A DNA stretch of 64,000 nt from Caenimonas soli (GTDB taxonomy: Bacteria > Pseudomonadota > Gammaproteobacteria > Burkholderiales > Burkholderiaceae_C), in assembly GCF_013155545.1 (NCBI RefSeq), contig NZ_JABJVV010000003.1, positions 1 to 64,000 of the forward strand. The letters run 5' to 3'. Positions 19,667 through 28,402 of the stretch are shown piece after piece. The position numbers were made by a program, and so were the translations under genes. How positions within the stretch are numbered: position 1 is the stretch's first letter; each line of letters starts with the position of its first letter. The notes below the pieces were generated by a model. The model was not told the origin of the DNA. It saw only the letters and a list, made by a program, of their open reading frames with translations, and did not search any database.

Positions 19667-20890
19667 ATGCAAAAACACCGCATGATCCCGACGTTCGCAC
19701 CCACCTCCCAGGCCCTGGCCGCACTCGCCGTACTGGCCGGGCTGATAGCCACCCCCGCCCTCGCGCAGAACTTCCCCATTACGCCGGGACAACGCTCAAC
19801 GGCCGAACAGGTAGCTCAGGCGGGCGTGCCGCTGTCGGAACTGGCCCCGAACGCGCCCGAGGAATACACGGTCAAGCGCGGCGATACCCTGTGGGGCATC
19901 TCGGGCCTCTTCCTCACCCGGCCCTGGCGCTGGCCGGAGCTGTGGGGCATGAACATGGAAGAAGTGAGCAACCCGCACCGCATCTACCCGGGCCAGCAGC
20001 TGGTACTGGAAAAATCGGATGGCCGGGCCAGGCTCAGGATGCGCCAGTTGGCCGACGGCGAGCAGCCCAGCGAAACCATTCGTGTCTCGCCGCGCGCCCG
20101 CGTCGAGCTTCTGGCCGACACGGCCCTGCCGACGCTCAAAACGCACCTGATAGAGCCCTTCCTGTCCGAGCCGGTAATCGTCGACGAGCAGGCCCTGCTG
20201 AAGGCGCCGCGTATCGTGGCCGCCGGCGACAGCCGCGTGCTGATCACCCGCGGCGACCGGGCCTATGCCCGCGGCGCGGCCGCAACGCCGCTCAAGCAAC
20301 AGGTAGCAGGCCGCAGCGACGAGTACCGGGTATTTCGCGAGGCCAAGCCTTTGAAAGATCCGCAGACTCGCGCCATCCTGGGCTATGAGGCGCAGTACCT
20401 GGGCAAGGCCTCCCTGGTTCGGGACGAAACGATCGAGGCCACGGCGACGGATGGAAAGAAGGGCGCCGTGGTGCCCGCGACCATCGACATTCTGTCGGCC
20501 AAGGAAGAAATGCGCGTCGGCGACCGGCTGCTGCCCGTGCCACCGCGCGAGTTCCAGAGCTACGTTCCCCATGCCCCGGCGGGTCCCATGACGGGCACCA
20601 TCGTTTCGGTGTACGGCGATGCCGTGTCGGTGGCCGGACAGAACCAGGTCGTGGTGATCAACAAGGGCACCGCCGATGGCGTCCAGAATGGCCATGTGCT
20701 GGCGATCCTGAAGGATGGCGAGAGGCGCATCGACAAGTCGCAAGCCGGCGAGCGCACCGCAATGAAGCTGCCCGACGAGCGCAACGGCCTGCTGATGGTG
20801 TTCCGTCCCTTCGAGAAACTATCCTACGCCCTGATTCTCGAGATCAACGACACGGTCAAGGTTGGCGACCGGGTCGAGAACCCTCGCTAG
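19667..20890 (+). CDS. LysM-domain secreted protein
   Basis: 407-residue exported protein upstream of dprA. The start at 19667 (MQKHRMIPTF) is tentative, since a second ATG lies at 19682 and neither has a strong ribosome site. A signal peptide ends at PALAQ. A LysM peptidoglycan-binding domain follows at about residues 62-110, with EYTVKRGDTLWGISG, PWRWPELWGMN and IYPGQQLVL. The remaining about 290 residues are a conserved but uncharacterised beta-rich region. LysM-dprA-smg is a recurrent Burkholderiales gene order. The stop lies 16 bp from dprA. Confidence 0.88.
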   Translation: MQKHRMIPTFAPTSQALAALAVLAGLIATPALAQNFPITPGQRSTAEQVAQAGVPLSELAPNAPEEYTVKRGDTLWGISGLFLTRPWRWPELWGMNMEEVSNPHRIYPGQQLVLEKSDGRARLRMRQLADGEQPSETIRVSPRARVELLADTALPTLKTHLIEPFLSEPVIVDEQALLKAPRIVAAGDSRVLITRGDRAYARGAAATPLKQQVAGRSDEYRVFREAKPLKDPQTRAILGYEAQYLGKASLVRDETIEATATDGKKGAVVPATIDILSAKEEMRVGDRLLPVPPREFQSYVPHAPAGPMTGTIVSVYGDAVSVAGQNQVVVINKGTADGVQNGHVLAILKDGERRIDKSQAGERTAMKLPDERNGLLMVFRPFEKLSYALILEINDTVKVGDRVENPR

Positions 20891-20906
20891 CCGAAGGCGG
20901 CTGAAT

Positions 20907-22025
20907 ATGGAGCGCGAGGAACTGGCGGGATGGCTGCGCCTGGTCCTCACCCCGGGACTGGGCAACACCGCGGTACGGCGCCTCTTGGCCGGGTTCGGCT
21001 TGCCCGGCAACGTGTTCCGCCAGACCGCTGCGGCGCTCGAGCAGATCGTCTCACCGACGCAGGCACAGGCGCTGTGCGCCGAGCCGGCGCAACTGCAGGC
21101 GCTGCTGGAGGCGACCCATGAATGGCTGCAAGGCGCCGAGGGCTCCGTGGGCCGGCGCATCCTCACGCTCGCGGACGCCGACTATCCCGCCTCACTGCTC
21201 AACACCGAAGACCCGCCCCTGATGCTGTACCTCATGGGGCAGGTGACAGCGCCCTGGCCTGCCGCCATCGCCGTCGTCGGCAGCCGCAACCCCACGCCCC
21301 AGGGGCTGGCCAATGCGCGGCAGTTCTCGCGCTGTTTCGCGCAGGCCGGGCTCACCGTGGTGTCCGGGCTGGCGCTGGGGGTGGACGCGGCGGCGCATGA
21401 GGGCGCGCTCGAGGCGGCGCCGCCGGGCGAGCTGGCCACCATCGCCGTGGTGGGCACTGGCCTCGATCGTGTCTATCCGCGCCAACACCTGGAGCTTGCC
21501 CATCGCATTGCGCACAACGGTTTGTTCGTGAGCGAATACCCGCTGGGCACGCCGCCGCTGGCGCAGAATTTCCCCAAGCGCAATCGGATCATCGCGGCGC
21601 TGAGCCAGGGCACCGTGGTGGTGGAGGCGGCGCTCAAGTCCGGCTCCCTGATCACCGCCCATCAAGCCGCGGAGCAGGGCAAGGATGTTTTTGCGATCCC
21701 CGGGTCCATCCATTCGCCGCAGTCACGCGGCTGCCATGCGCTACTCAAGCAGGGCGCCAAGCTGGTCGAAACCGCCCAGGACGTGCTGGAAGAGTTGTCC
21801 GTTCCACACCCGGCGCCAAGCGCTGCGCCACTGCCCGAAGAGCCCCGCGCCCGCGAAGATGGCCTCCTTGCGGCGCTGGGGTTCGACCCCGTGAGCCTGG
21901 ATGCGCTGGTGGCGCGCACCGGCGTCGCAGCATCGCATCTGCAAGCGAAGCTGCTGGAACTCGAACTGCACGGCGACCTGGCCCGCCTTCCCGGCGGCCT
22001 GTTCCAACGCGTTGGCACGGGCTGA
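20907..22025 (+). CDS. dprA: DNA-processing protein DprA
   Basis: Loads RecA on incoming single-stranded DNA during natural transformation. It has 372 residues from ATG 20907 (AAGGCGG ribosome site). The N-terminal SAM-like helices are followed by the Rossmann-fold core with VVGSRNPTPQGLANAR, VVSGLALGVDAAAHEGAL and GTVVVEAALKSGSLITA. The C-terminus has a winged-helix (DprA_WH) module. Nothing else for competence is in the window. It lies 16 bp downstream of the LysM gene and 67 bp upstream of smg. Confidence 0.94.
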   Translation: MEREELAGWLRLVLTPGLGNTAVRRLLAGFGLPGNVFRQTAAALEQIVSPTQAQALCAEPAQLQALLEATHEWLQGAEGSVGRRILTLADADYPASLLNTEDPPLMLYLMGQVTAPWPAAIAVVGSRNPTPQGLANARQFSRCFAQAGLTVVSGLALGVDAAAHEGALEAAPPGELATIAVVGTGLDRVYPRQHLELAHRIAHNGLFVSEYPLGTPPLAQNFPKRNRIIAALSQGTVVVEAALKSGSLITAHQAAEQGKDVFAIPGSIHSPQSRGCHALLKQGAKLVETAQDVLEELSVPHPAPSAAPLPEEPRAREDGLLAALGFDPVSLDALVARTGVAASHLQAKLLELELHGDLARLPGGLFQRVGTG

Positions 22026-22092
22026 CGCAGACTCGCAACACAACTTCCTTACCTGTTGCCACCGGCCTCTGGGTTCTGGGCTATATTGGGGC

Positions 22093-22587
22093 ATGTTTGA
22101 AGTGCTCGTTTTCGTGTACGAACACTACTGGCGCGGCGATGCTTGCCCTGAACTGCAGCAGCTGGGGCGCAGGCTCAGCGCGCACGGGTTCGAGCCCGAT
22201 GAGATCCACGATGCCCTGGTCTGGCTGGACGGCCTGACCCTTGCCGCCCAAAGCACCTCACTCGACCCAGCCGAATCGCAAGACAGCGCCGTGCATGCGG
22301 CCGCAGCCCAGTCGGCCGGCAGCATGCGGGTGTATTCGGTGGCCGAGCAAGACCACCTGGGCGCTCAATGCCTGGGCTTCGTTTCCTTCCTGGAATCTTC
22401 GGGTGTGTTGCCCGCCGCCATGCGCGAGATCGTTATCGACCGCGCCATGGCCGCCCCGGGCGATCCGGTGTCGGTGGACGACCTCAAGATCATCGTGCTG
22501 ATGGTGTACTGGAGCTTCGGCCAGGAGCCGGATGCCCTGGTGCTCGATGAGCTCTGCGACCCGGGCGACGGCCGCTTGGCGCATTGA
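22093..22587 (+). CDS. smg: Smg family protein (DUF494)
   Basis: 164-residue cytoplasmic protein of the Smg/DUF494 family, routinely encoded next to dprA; its biochemical role is not established. MFEVLVFVYEHYW at the N-terminus, the middle region with RVYSVAEQDHLGAQCLGFVSFL and the C-terminal LKIIVLMVYWSFGQEPDALVLDEL are the family's conserved blocks. The start at 22093 is preceded by TATATT at 22082-22087, a -10-like box only 5 nt before the ATG. Confidence 0.92.
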   Translation: MFEVLVFVYEHYWRGDACPELQQLGRRLSAHGFEPDEIHDALVWLDGLTLAAQSTSLDPAESQDSAVHAAAAQSAGSMRVYSVAEQDHLGAQCLGFVSFLESSGVLPAAMREIVIDRAMAAPGDPVSVDDLKIIVLMVYWSFGQEPDALVLDELCDPGDGRLAH

Positions 22588-22598
22588 CGTCAGGTGAC

Positions 22599-22616
22599 GC
22601 TTGGCGCCGCCCAAGC
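22599..22616. terminator. Small hairpin between smg and the DUF1631 gene
   Basis: GCTTGG (22599-22604) pairs with CCAAGC (22611-22616) around a 6-nt loop in the gap between two convergent genes. There is no U-tract on either side, so this is at most a weak bidirectional terminator. Confidence 0.3.
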
Positions 22617-25046
22617 TCAGCTTAGCAATCTCTCCGGGTTCGCATCGAGCTTGGCCAGTGCATCGCGCGTGGCACGCACCGTGAGCGCTTCCTCTTCCGT
22701 CGGCAGCAGCAGGCCGGCCTGCAAATAGGCTGCGAGGCGGCGCGCCTGGATCAGGTAGCTGCGGCCGCCCGGCGCCGCGAAAAGATGCAACTGCTTGCGC
22801 TCGCTGCGCCACGCGTATTGAACCTGGGTGACGGCGCCGTTGTGGTCCAGTGCGAACCAGTTGCCCAGCTGCAATTCGGCTGCCCAGCCGAGCATGGCTG
22901 CGTTGGGACGGGAACCGCCGTCGGCCACCACCTCGATCATCGAGGCATCGATGCCCAGCATCAGCTCGATGCTCTGCGCATCCAGCGGCAAGTCCGTTTC
23001 CGGGTCCTTGGCGACGAAATCTTCCAGGTTGGCCAGCCGCTTGGCCATGGCCTCGATCCGGGCGGGCGAGATGGACTCGGTCTTGGACAGGAAGGCATCG
23101 GCCAGCGTGTCGCCGATGACCTTGATGTGCGCCTCCTGTGCCTTGCCCTCGATGCCCACCAGCGTCATACCCTGGCGCAGCCGCTGCAGCAGCTGAGGAA
23201 GCTCCTGGATCACCCGGCCGCGCTCATTGCGATTGGGCTTGGCGCTGGCGGCCCAAACCAGGTCGGACGCCGACTTCTTCAGTGCCAGCGTATCCTGGTG
23301 CTGCGGGCCATTCTTGACCCCCGCCAGCGCCAGCACCTCCGCCCATACCTTGAACAGGAACTCGCGGATCTCGTCGCGCACCGGCATCTCGGCGAGCATG
23401 CTGCGCATCTCGATGGTGTACTGGATCGCCAGCGTTTCCTTTTGCTCCACCTGCTGGGCCACCGTCACCAGCCGCTGCGTCGGGGCTTTCTCCGTGAGGA
23501 ACCTGGACAGGAACTTCTGGAACTCGTCATAGACCAGCTGGAAAACCCGGCGGCCGGTCTCGGGGTACTGCTCGATCACCTGGACCACCCGCTTGATCTC
23601 GATCTCGAGCGTGCTGCCGCCGATCGCGGCGGTGTCGAAACCCATCACGCACGACCCCATGCGGTCGATCAGCTGTCGCGCCGGATGCTCGAGCGAGCCG
23701 AAGAACTCCGGCTCGGAAAGCGCCACGCGCAGTACCGGCATTTGCAGCCGGGCGAACCAGACCCGGATGGCCGGCGGTATGCGCTCCTCGGCCAGGATGC
23801 TCTGGAACATCAGGGCGACGATCTCGATCGTGGCCTTCTCGTTGGAGGTCTCCGCCTTTTTCTTCAGCTCGCCAGTGCGCCGGCGCAGGTCGCCTGCGGC
23901 CTGCTGGACCGCTGCGTCGTCGTAGACCATGCCATCGCCCGCCGCGCCGTGCTGCGTGTCGATGGGCTCGATCTGGGTCACGTGCTGCGAAAAAGCCTCG
24001 GCAAGCGCCGGGGATGGGCGGGTGGCGGGGGCATCAAAGCCGGCCACTCGCTCCGTCAGCAGGCGCTTGAGCTGGCCGAGCACGCCGGTGGCGCGCATCC
24101 GTGCCCGCGCCAGCGGCGGACTGGATGTCATCAGGCGGGTCTCGTCAGCGACGCCGGGGCCGCGCCCTCGCGGGCCCGAATCCGGCGGGCCTGACTGGCC
24201 ATTGGGACCTTGCGAGTCCTGCGCACGGCCCTGGCTGCCGCCCGCGCCGCCGCCGGAACCATGCGATCTGGCGCCGCCAGAGGAGCCGCCGTATGAACTG
24301 CCGCCGCCACTGCCGCCGCCGCCGCCGGTTTCGTTGCCATCGGGTTGGCTGTCGACGGCGCCGGCATCGGTCTTCTTGCCGCCGGGTGAGGAGACGCCGC
24401 GCTTGACCCGGGAGCTCAGGTCGATGTCGCGCATGATCCCCTGGCCGACCAGGAATTCGTTGGTCAGCCGATAAGCCTGGGGCACATGCTCCATGATGCT
24501 GCGCTGGACCACGTCCTGGATCAGGGCCCAAGCTTCGGGCGCGAGCCCGGCGCTGCCCCATTGCTCCACCAGCAGCTGCGAAAACGTTTCGGGCCGCAGC
24601 ACGTCCACCTCGCCAAACTCGTCGCCGCCTTCGAGGTACTGCATCCGCACGCGCAGGTCGTTGAGTTCCCAGGAGGCCTTTTCCTGGATCGCCAGCGCCA
24701 GGCGCGATGAAAGAATCTTGCGCTCGACCACTTCGTCGCCAATCAGCTCCAGGCTCGCGGATTGGGGCCTGACGCGAGCCGTGGCGGCGGGAGGCACCAG
24801 CGCCTTCCGCCATGCCTTGGTGGTGGCCTGTGCCCAGTCCGCGCCCTTGCGATCAAAGTCCATCATCGCATCGCGGCGGTCCTGCATCTCGCGCGAACTG
24901 GCACCGGCCTGGGCCAGTTCCGAAAAGCGGCTGCGGATGGCCTGGACCATCGGTGCGATGCAGGCTTGCGCCTGCGCGACGAACTGCTCACGCGCCTGGC
25001 GCGCGATTCGCGCTTTGGCCTCGGGTGACAGTTGGGGTGCGCTCAC
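22617..25046 (-). CDS. DUF1631 family protein
   Basis: 809-residue protein from a GTG at 25046, 10 bp after the secF stop. It is largely helical, with conserved N- and C-terminal DUF1631 regions. Residues about 225-292 form a striking Gly/Ser-rich low-complexity linker that splits the protein in two. The N-terminal half carries VPQAYRLTNEFLVGQGIM; the C-terminal half carries VLRVALSEPEFFGSLEHPAR and the late AWRSERKQLHLFAAPGGRSY motif. No signal peptide or membrane helix is seen. The molecular function is unknown. Co-orientation with yajC-secD-secF suggests a shared transcript, not necessarily shared function. Confidence 0.85.
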   Translation of the reverse strand: MSAPQLSPEAKARIARQAREQFVAQAQACIAPMVQAIRSRFSELAQAGASSREMQDRRDAMMDFDRKGADWAQATTKAWRKALVPPAATARVRPQSASLELIGDEVVERKILSSRLALAIQEKASWELNDLRVRMQYLEGGDEFGEVDVLRPETFSQLLVEQWGSAGLAPEAWALIQDVVQRSIMEHVPQAYRLTNEFLVGQGIMRDIDLSSRVKRGVSSPGGKKTDAGAVDSQPDGNETGGGGGSGGGSSYGGSSGGARSHGSGGGAGGSQGRAQDSQGPNGQSGPPDSGPRGRGPGVADETRLMTSSPPLARARMRATGVLGQLKRLLTERVAGFDAPATRPSPALAEAFSQHVTQIEPIDTQHGAAGDGMVYDDAAVQQAAGDLRRRTGELKKKAETSNEKATIEIVALMFQSILAEERIPPAIRVWFARLQMPVLRVALSEPEFFGSLEHPARQLIDRMGSCVMGFDTAAIGGSTLEIEIKRVVQVIEQYPETGRRVFQLVYDEFQKFLSRFLTEKAPTQRLVTVAQQVEQKETLAIQYTIEMRSMLAEMPVRDEIREFLFKVWAEVLALAGVKNGPQHQDTLALKKSASDLVWAASAKPNRNERGRVIQELPQLLQRLRQGMTLVGIEGKAQEAHIKVIGDTLADAFLSKTESISPARIEAMAKRLANLEDFVAKDPETDLPLDAQSIELMLGIDASMIEVVADGGSRPNAAMLGWAAELQLGNWFALDHNGAVTQVQYAWRSERKQLHLFAAPGGRSYLIQARRLAAYLQAGLLLPTEEEALTVRATRDALAKLDANPERLLS

Positions 25047-25056
25047 GAACCTTGCC

Positions 25057-26010
25057 TCAGACCGTAGCGCCTGCGTTGGGATCGCTGGGGTCTTCGTCCT
25101 TCTTGCCCGCGGACTTGACCAGGTCCTCGCGCTTGATGCCCAGCCACATGGCAATGGCGGCGGCGACGAAGACGGAGGAATAGATGCCGAACAGGATGCC
25201 GATGGTCAGCGCCAGCGCGAAGTAATACAGCGTCGGGCCGCCGAACAGCAGCATCGACAGCACCATGATCTGGGTCGAACCGTGGGTGATGATGGTGCGG
25301 CTGATCGTCGAGGTGATCGCGTTGTCGATGATCTGCACCGTGCTCATCTTGCGGTAGCGCCGGAAGTTCTCGCGGATCCGGTCGAAGATCACCACCGATT
25401 CATTCACCGAATAACCCAGCACCGCCAGCACCGCGGCCAGCACCGCCAGCGAGAACTCCCACTGGAAGAAGGCGAAGAAGCCCAGGATGATGATCACATC
25501 GTGCAGGTTGGCGATGATCGCCGCCACGGCGAACTTCCACTCGAAGCGGAACGCCAGGTAGATCATGATGCCCGCCACCACCATGGCCAGCGCCTTGAGG
25601 CCGTCGGTGGCCAGCTCCTCCCCGACCTGGGGGCCGACGAATTCGGTGCGGCGCAGCGAAACGGCGGGATCGTCGGCCTTCAGCGCGGCCAGCACTTTGT
25701 CGCTTTGTTGCGCGGAACTAACGCCTTTCTGGGCCGGCAGGCGGATCAGCACATCGCGGGAGGTGCCGAAATTCTGCACTTGCACGTCGGCAAATCCGAG
25801 ATTGGAGACCGTGCGCCGGACCTTCTCGACGTCGGCGGCATGCGAATAGCCCACTTCCATCACGGTGCCGCCGGTGAATTCCACCGACAGGTGCAATCCC
25901 CGCGTCACCAGGAAAAACACGGCTGCGGCGAACGTCAGGAACGAGATGATGTTGAACACCAGCGCGTTTTCCATGAACGGAATGTCGCGCCGGATCTTGA
26001 AGAATTCCAT
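25057..26010 (-). CDS. secF: Protein translocase subunit SecF
   Basis: Inner-membrane RND-fold partner of SecD that uses the proton gradient to complete Sec export. It has 317 residues and six predicted helices. FFKIRRDIPFM at the start, HLSVEFTGGTVMEV in the first periplasmic region, GYSVNESVVIFDRIRENFR in the helix 4 region and the C-terminal GILFGIYSSVFVAAAIAMWLG fit SecF. It follows secD by 12 bp. Confidence 0.96.
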   Translation of the reverse strand: MEFFKIRRDIPFMENALVFNIISFLTFAAAVFFLVTRGLHLSVEFTGGTVMEVGYSHAADVEKVRRTVSNLGFADVQVQNFGTSRDVLIRLPAQKGVSSAQQSDKVLAALKADDPAVSLRRTEFVGPQVGEELATDGLKALAMVVAGIMIYLAFRFEWKFAVAAIIANLHDVIIILGFFAFFQWEFSLAVLAAVLAVLGYSVNESVVIFDRIRENFRRYRKMSTVQIIDNAITSTISRTIITHGSTQIMVLSMLLFGGPTLYYFALALTIGILFGIYSSVFVAAAIAMWLGIKREDLVKSAGKKDEDPSDPNAGATV

Positions 26011-26022
26011 TGTTCTTTTCCC

Positions 26023-27906
26023 CTACTCGGCTTTGGTTATAGCGCCATCGGCGTCCGGGCGCCATACCGTACCTATCGACACGGTCTTGAGTTTCTTCTT
26101 GCGCCCGTACCAGAGGTTGACGAGGCCGCGCGAGAAGAACACCGCGGAGAACATCGAAGTCAGGATGCCGATGCAATGCACCACCGCGAAGCCGCGCACC
26201 GGCCCGGAGCCGAATGCCAGCAGCGCCACCCCCGCGATCAGGGTGGTGATGTTCGAATCGAAAATCGTGTTCCAGGCGCGCTCGTAGCCCGCATTGATGG
26301 CCGCCTGCGGCGACGCGCCGCTGCGCAACTCCTCGCGGATCCGCTCGTTGATCAGCACGTTGGAGTCGATCGCCATGCCCAGCGCCAGCGCCATGGCGGC
26401 CATGCCGGGCAGGGTCAGCGTGGCCTGCAGCATGGACAGCACCGCCACCAGCAGCAGCAGGTTCACGGCCAGGGCCACGCCCGAGAACAGGCCGAACAGC
26501 ATGTAGTACACCGCCATGAAGGCGCAGATGACCGCGAAGCCCCAGGCGACGCTGTGGAAGCCCTTGGTGATGTTCTCGGCGCCCAGCGTCGGGCCGATCG
26601 TGAACTCTTCGATGATTTCCATGGGCGCGGCCAGCGAGCCGGCCCGCAGCAACAGCGCCACGTCGTTGGCTTCCACCGTGGTCATCCGGCCGGAAATCTG
26701 CACCCGCCCGCCGCCGATCTCGCTGCGGATCACCGGGGCCGTCACCACCTCGCCCTTGCCCTTTTCGAACAGCAGGATGGCCATGCGCTTGCCCACGTTC
26801 TCGCGGGTGATGTCCTTGAAGATGCGGGAGCCCTTGGCGTCCAGGGTCAGGTGAACGGCCGCTTCCTGGGTCTGGTTGTCGAAGCCGGGTTGGGCGTCGG
26901 TCAGGTTGTCGCCGGTCAGGATCACCTGTTTCTTGACGATCACCGCCTGGCCGCTGCGCTCGAGATAGCGCTCGGTGCCGAAGGGAACGGGCCCGTTGCC
27001 CATCTCGGCGGCCCGGGCTTCGGCGCTCTCGTCCACCATCCGCACTTCCAGGGTGGCGGTGCGGCCCAGGATGTCCTTGGCCTTGGCCGTGTCCTGCACG
27101 CCGGGCAGCTGCACGACGATCCGGTCCAGCCCCTGCTGCTGGATCACCGGCTCGGCCACGCCGAGTTCGTTGATCCGGTTGTGCAGGGTCACCATGTTCT
27201 GCTTGAGCGCCTGGTCCTGGATGCGGCGGGCCGCCTCGGGCTTGATGGTCGCCGTCAGCTTGTACTCGGTGCCTTCGGGCACCTCCACCGACTGCAGGTC
27301 GGGAAACTGGTCCGCCAGCACGGCCTTGGCCGCCTCCAGCGTCGGGGTGTCGCGAAACCGCACCTCGATGGCCTGGCCGTTGCGGTTGATGCCGCCATGC
27401 CGGACATTCTTCTCGCGCAGCGTGGTGCGCAGATCACCCGCCAGCGACTCGGCCTTCTTGGTCAACGCGGCCTGCATGTCCACCTGCAGCATGAAGTGCA
27501 CGCCGCCACGCAGGTCCAGACCCAGGTACATGGGCGCGGCGCGCAGCGCCGACAGCCACTTGGGCGAACCCGACAGCAAGTTCAGGGCGACCACATAGGA
27601 AGGGTCGCTGGGGTCGGGAATCAGGGCCTTCTGGATCGCGTCCTTGGCCCTGAGCTGCAGGTCGCCGTTTTCGAGGCGCACCTTGACCGAGTTGTTGTCC
27701 CGCGTGATGGCTTCGGCCTTGATGCCGGCCGCGGCCAGCGCCTGCTCGACGCGGGCCTGGGTGGTGCTGTCCACCTTCACGGTGGCCTTGCCGGCCGACA
27801 CCTGCACTGCGGGCGCCTCGCCGAAGAAATTTGGCAGGGTGTAGATCGCCCCCACCAACAGCGCGATCACGATGATCGCGTACTTCCAGACCGGATAGCG
27901 GTTCAT
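26023..27906 (-). CDS. secD: Protein translocase subunit SecD
   Basis: Six-helix inner-membrane protein with a large periplasmic domain (P1) that drives the late stage of Sec export. It has 627 residues. MNRYPVWKYAIIVIALLVGA is the first helix, LGLDLRGGVHFMLQVD the hallmark D1 motif, and the C-terminal half contains GMAIDSNVLINERIREELR and SAVFFSRGLVNLWYGR. It lies between yajC and secF in the usual order. Confidence 0.96.
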   Translation of the reverse strand: MNRYPVWKYAIIVIALLVGAIYTLPNFFGEAPAVQVSAGKATVKVDSTTQARVEQALAAAGIKAEAITRDNNSVKVRLENGDLQLRAKDAIQKALIPDPSDPSYVVALNLLSGSPKWLSALRAAPMYLGLDLRGGVHFMLQVDMQAALTKKAESLAGDLRTTLREKNVRHGGINRNGQAIEVRFRDTPTLEAAKAVLADQFPDLQSVEVPEGTEYKLTATIKPEAARRIQDQALKQNMVTLHNRINELGVAEPVIQQQGLDRIVVQLPGVQDTAKAKDILGRTATLEVRMVDESAEARAAEMGNGPVPFGTERYLERSGQAVIVKKQVILTGDNLTDAQPGFDNQTQEAAVHLTLDAKGSRIFKDITRENVGKRMAILLFEKGKGEVVTAPVIRSEIGGGRVQISGRMTTVEANDVALLLRAGSLAAPMEIIEEFTIGPTLGAENITKGFHSVAWGFAVICAFMAVYYMLFGLFSGVALAVNLLLLVAVLSMLQATLTLPGMAAMALALGMAIDSNVLINERIREELRSGASPQAAINAGYERAWNTIFDSNITTLIAGVALLAFGSGPVRGFAVVHCIGILTSMFSAVFFSRGLVNLWYGRKKKLKTVSIGTVWRPDADGAITKAE

Positions 27907-27951
27907 AGCATCAAGGTGAGAACACGGGTGCGCCGCACCCGCGTACTTGGA

Positions 27952-28272
27952 TTACTTAAATGTTCCCTTGGGCAGGACTTGCACCACGGCGCTGCGCTGC
28001 ACCTGGACCTCGACGCCAGGGGCGATTTCCACGCCGATGTAGACGTCGCCCAGTTTCGTCACCTTGCCGAGCACGCCGCCCGCGGTCGCCACTTCGTCGC
28101 CCTTGGCCAGCGCCTCGATCATGGAGCGATGCTCTTTCTGGCGCTTCATCTGGGGCCGGATCATCACGAAGTAGAGCACCACAAACATCAGCACCAGCGG
28201 CAGCATGCTCATCAGTGAGGACTGCATGTCGCCACCGGCGGCGGTTTGGGCAAAGGCGGAAGAAATGAACAC
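27952..28272 (-). CDS. yajC: Preprotein translocase subunit YajC
   Basis: Small accessory membrane subunit of the SecDF complex, 106 residues. The start is a GTG at 28272 (MFISSAFAQTAAGG) with TGGAG upstream. A single transmembrane helix (MLPLVLMFVVLYFVMIRPQ) is followed by the conserved QMKRQKEHRSMIEALAKGD and GGVLGKVTKLGD. First gene of yajC-secD-secF; 45 bp to secD. Confidence 0.94.
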   Translation of the reverse strand: MFISSAFAQTAAGGDMQSSLMSMLPLVLMFVVLYFVMIRPQMKRQKEHRSMIEALAKGDEVATAGGVLGKVTKLGDVYIGVEIAPGVEVQVQRSAVVQVLPKGTFK

Positions 28273-28355
28273 AGTGGCTCCAGGATCGATGGTCTTGACG
28301 GAAACGCCCGCGAACAAGCCGGCACGACAATGTGCCGCAGCGGGGAAAGGGTTCG

Positions 28356-28361
28356 ATTGTA
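28356..28361 (-). promoter_or_regulatory. Putative promoter of yajC-secD-secF
   Basis: Minus-strand TACAAT (5 of 6 to -10) with TTATTA 17 bp upstream as a poor -35, about 84 bp before the yajC GTG. It falls in the 130-bp gap after the TolC-type gene, which supports a separate sec transcript. Confidence 0.4.
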
Positions 28362-28402
28362 TGCGGCGCGTCGCCGGGTAATAAGTTGTAACGCGAGCGC
28401 CG

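Noticed and set aside
24493..28218. Plus-strand open frame of over 1,200 codons antisense to DUF1631, secF, secD and yajC
   Set aside because: The minus-strand genes are unmistakable. Long antisense frames are expected at this GC content, and the translation is rich in His/Gln/Arg with no family features.
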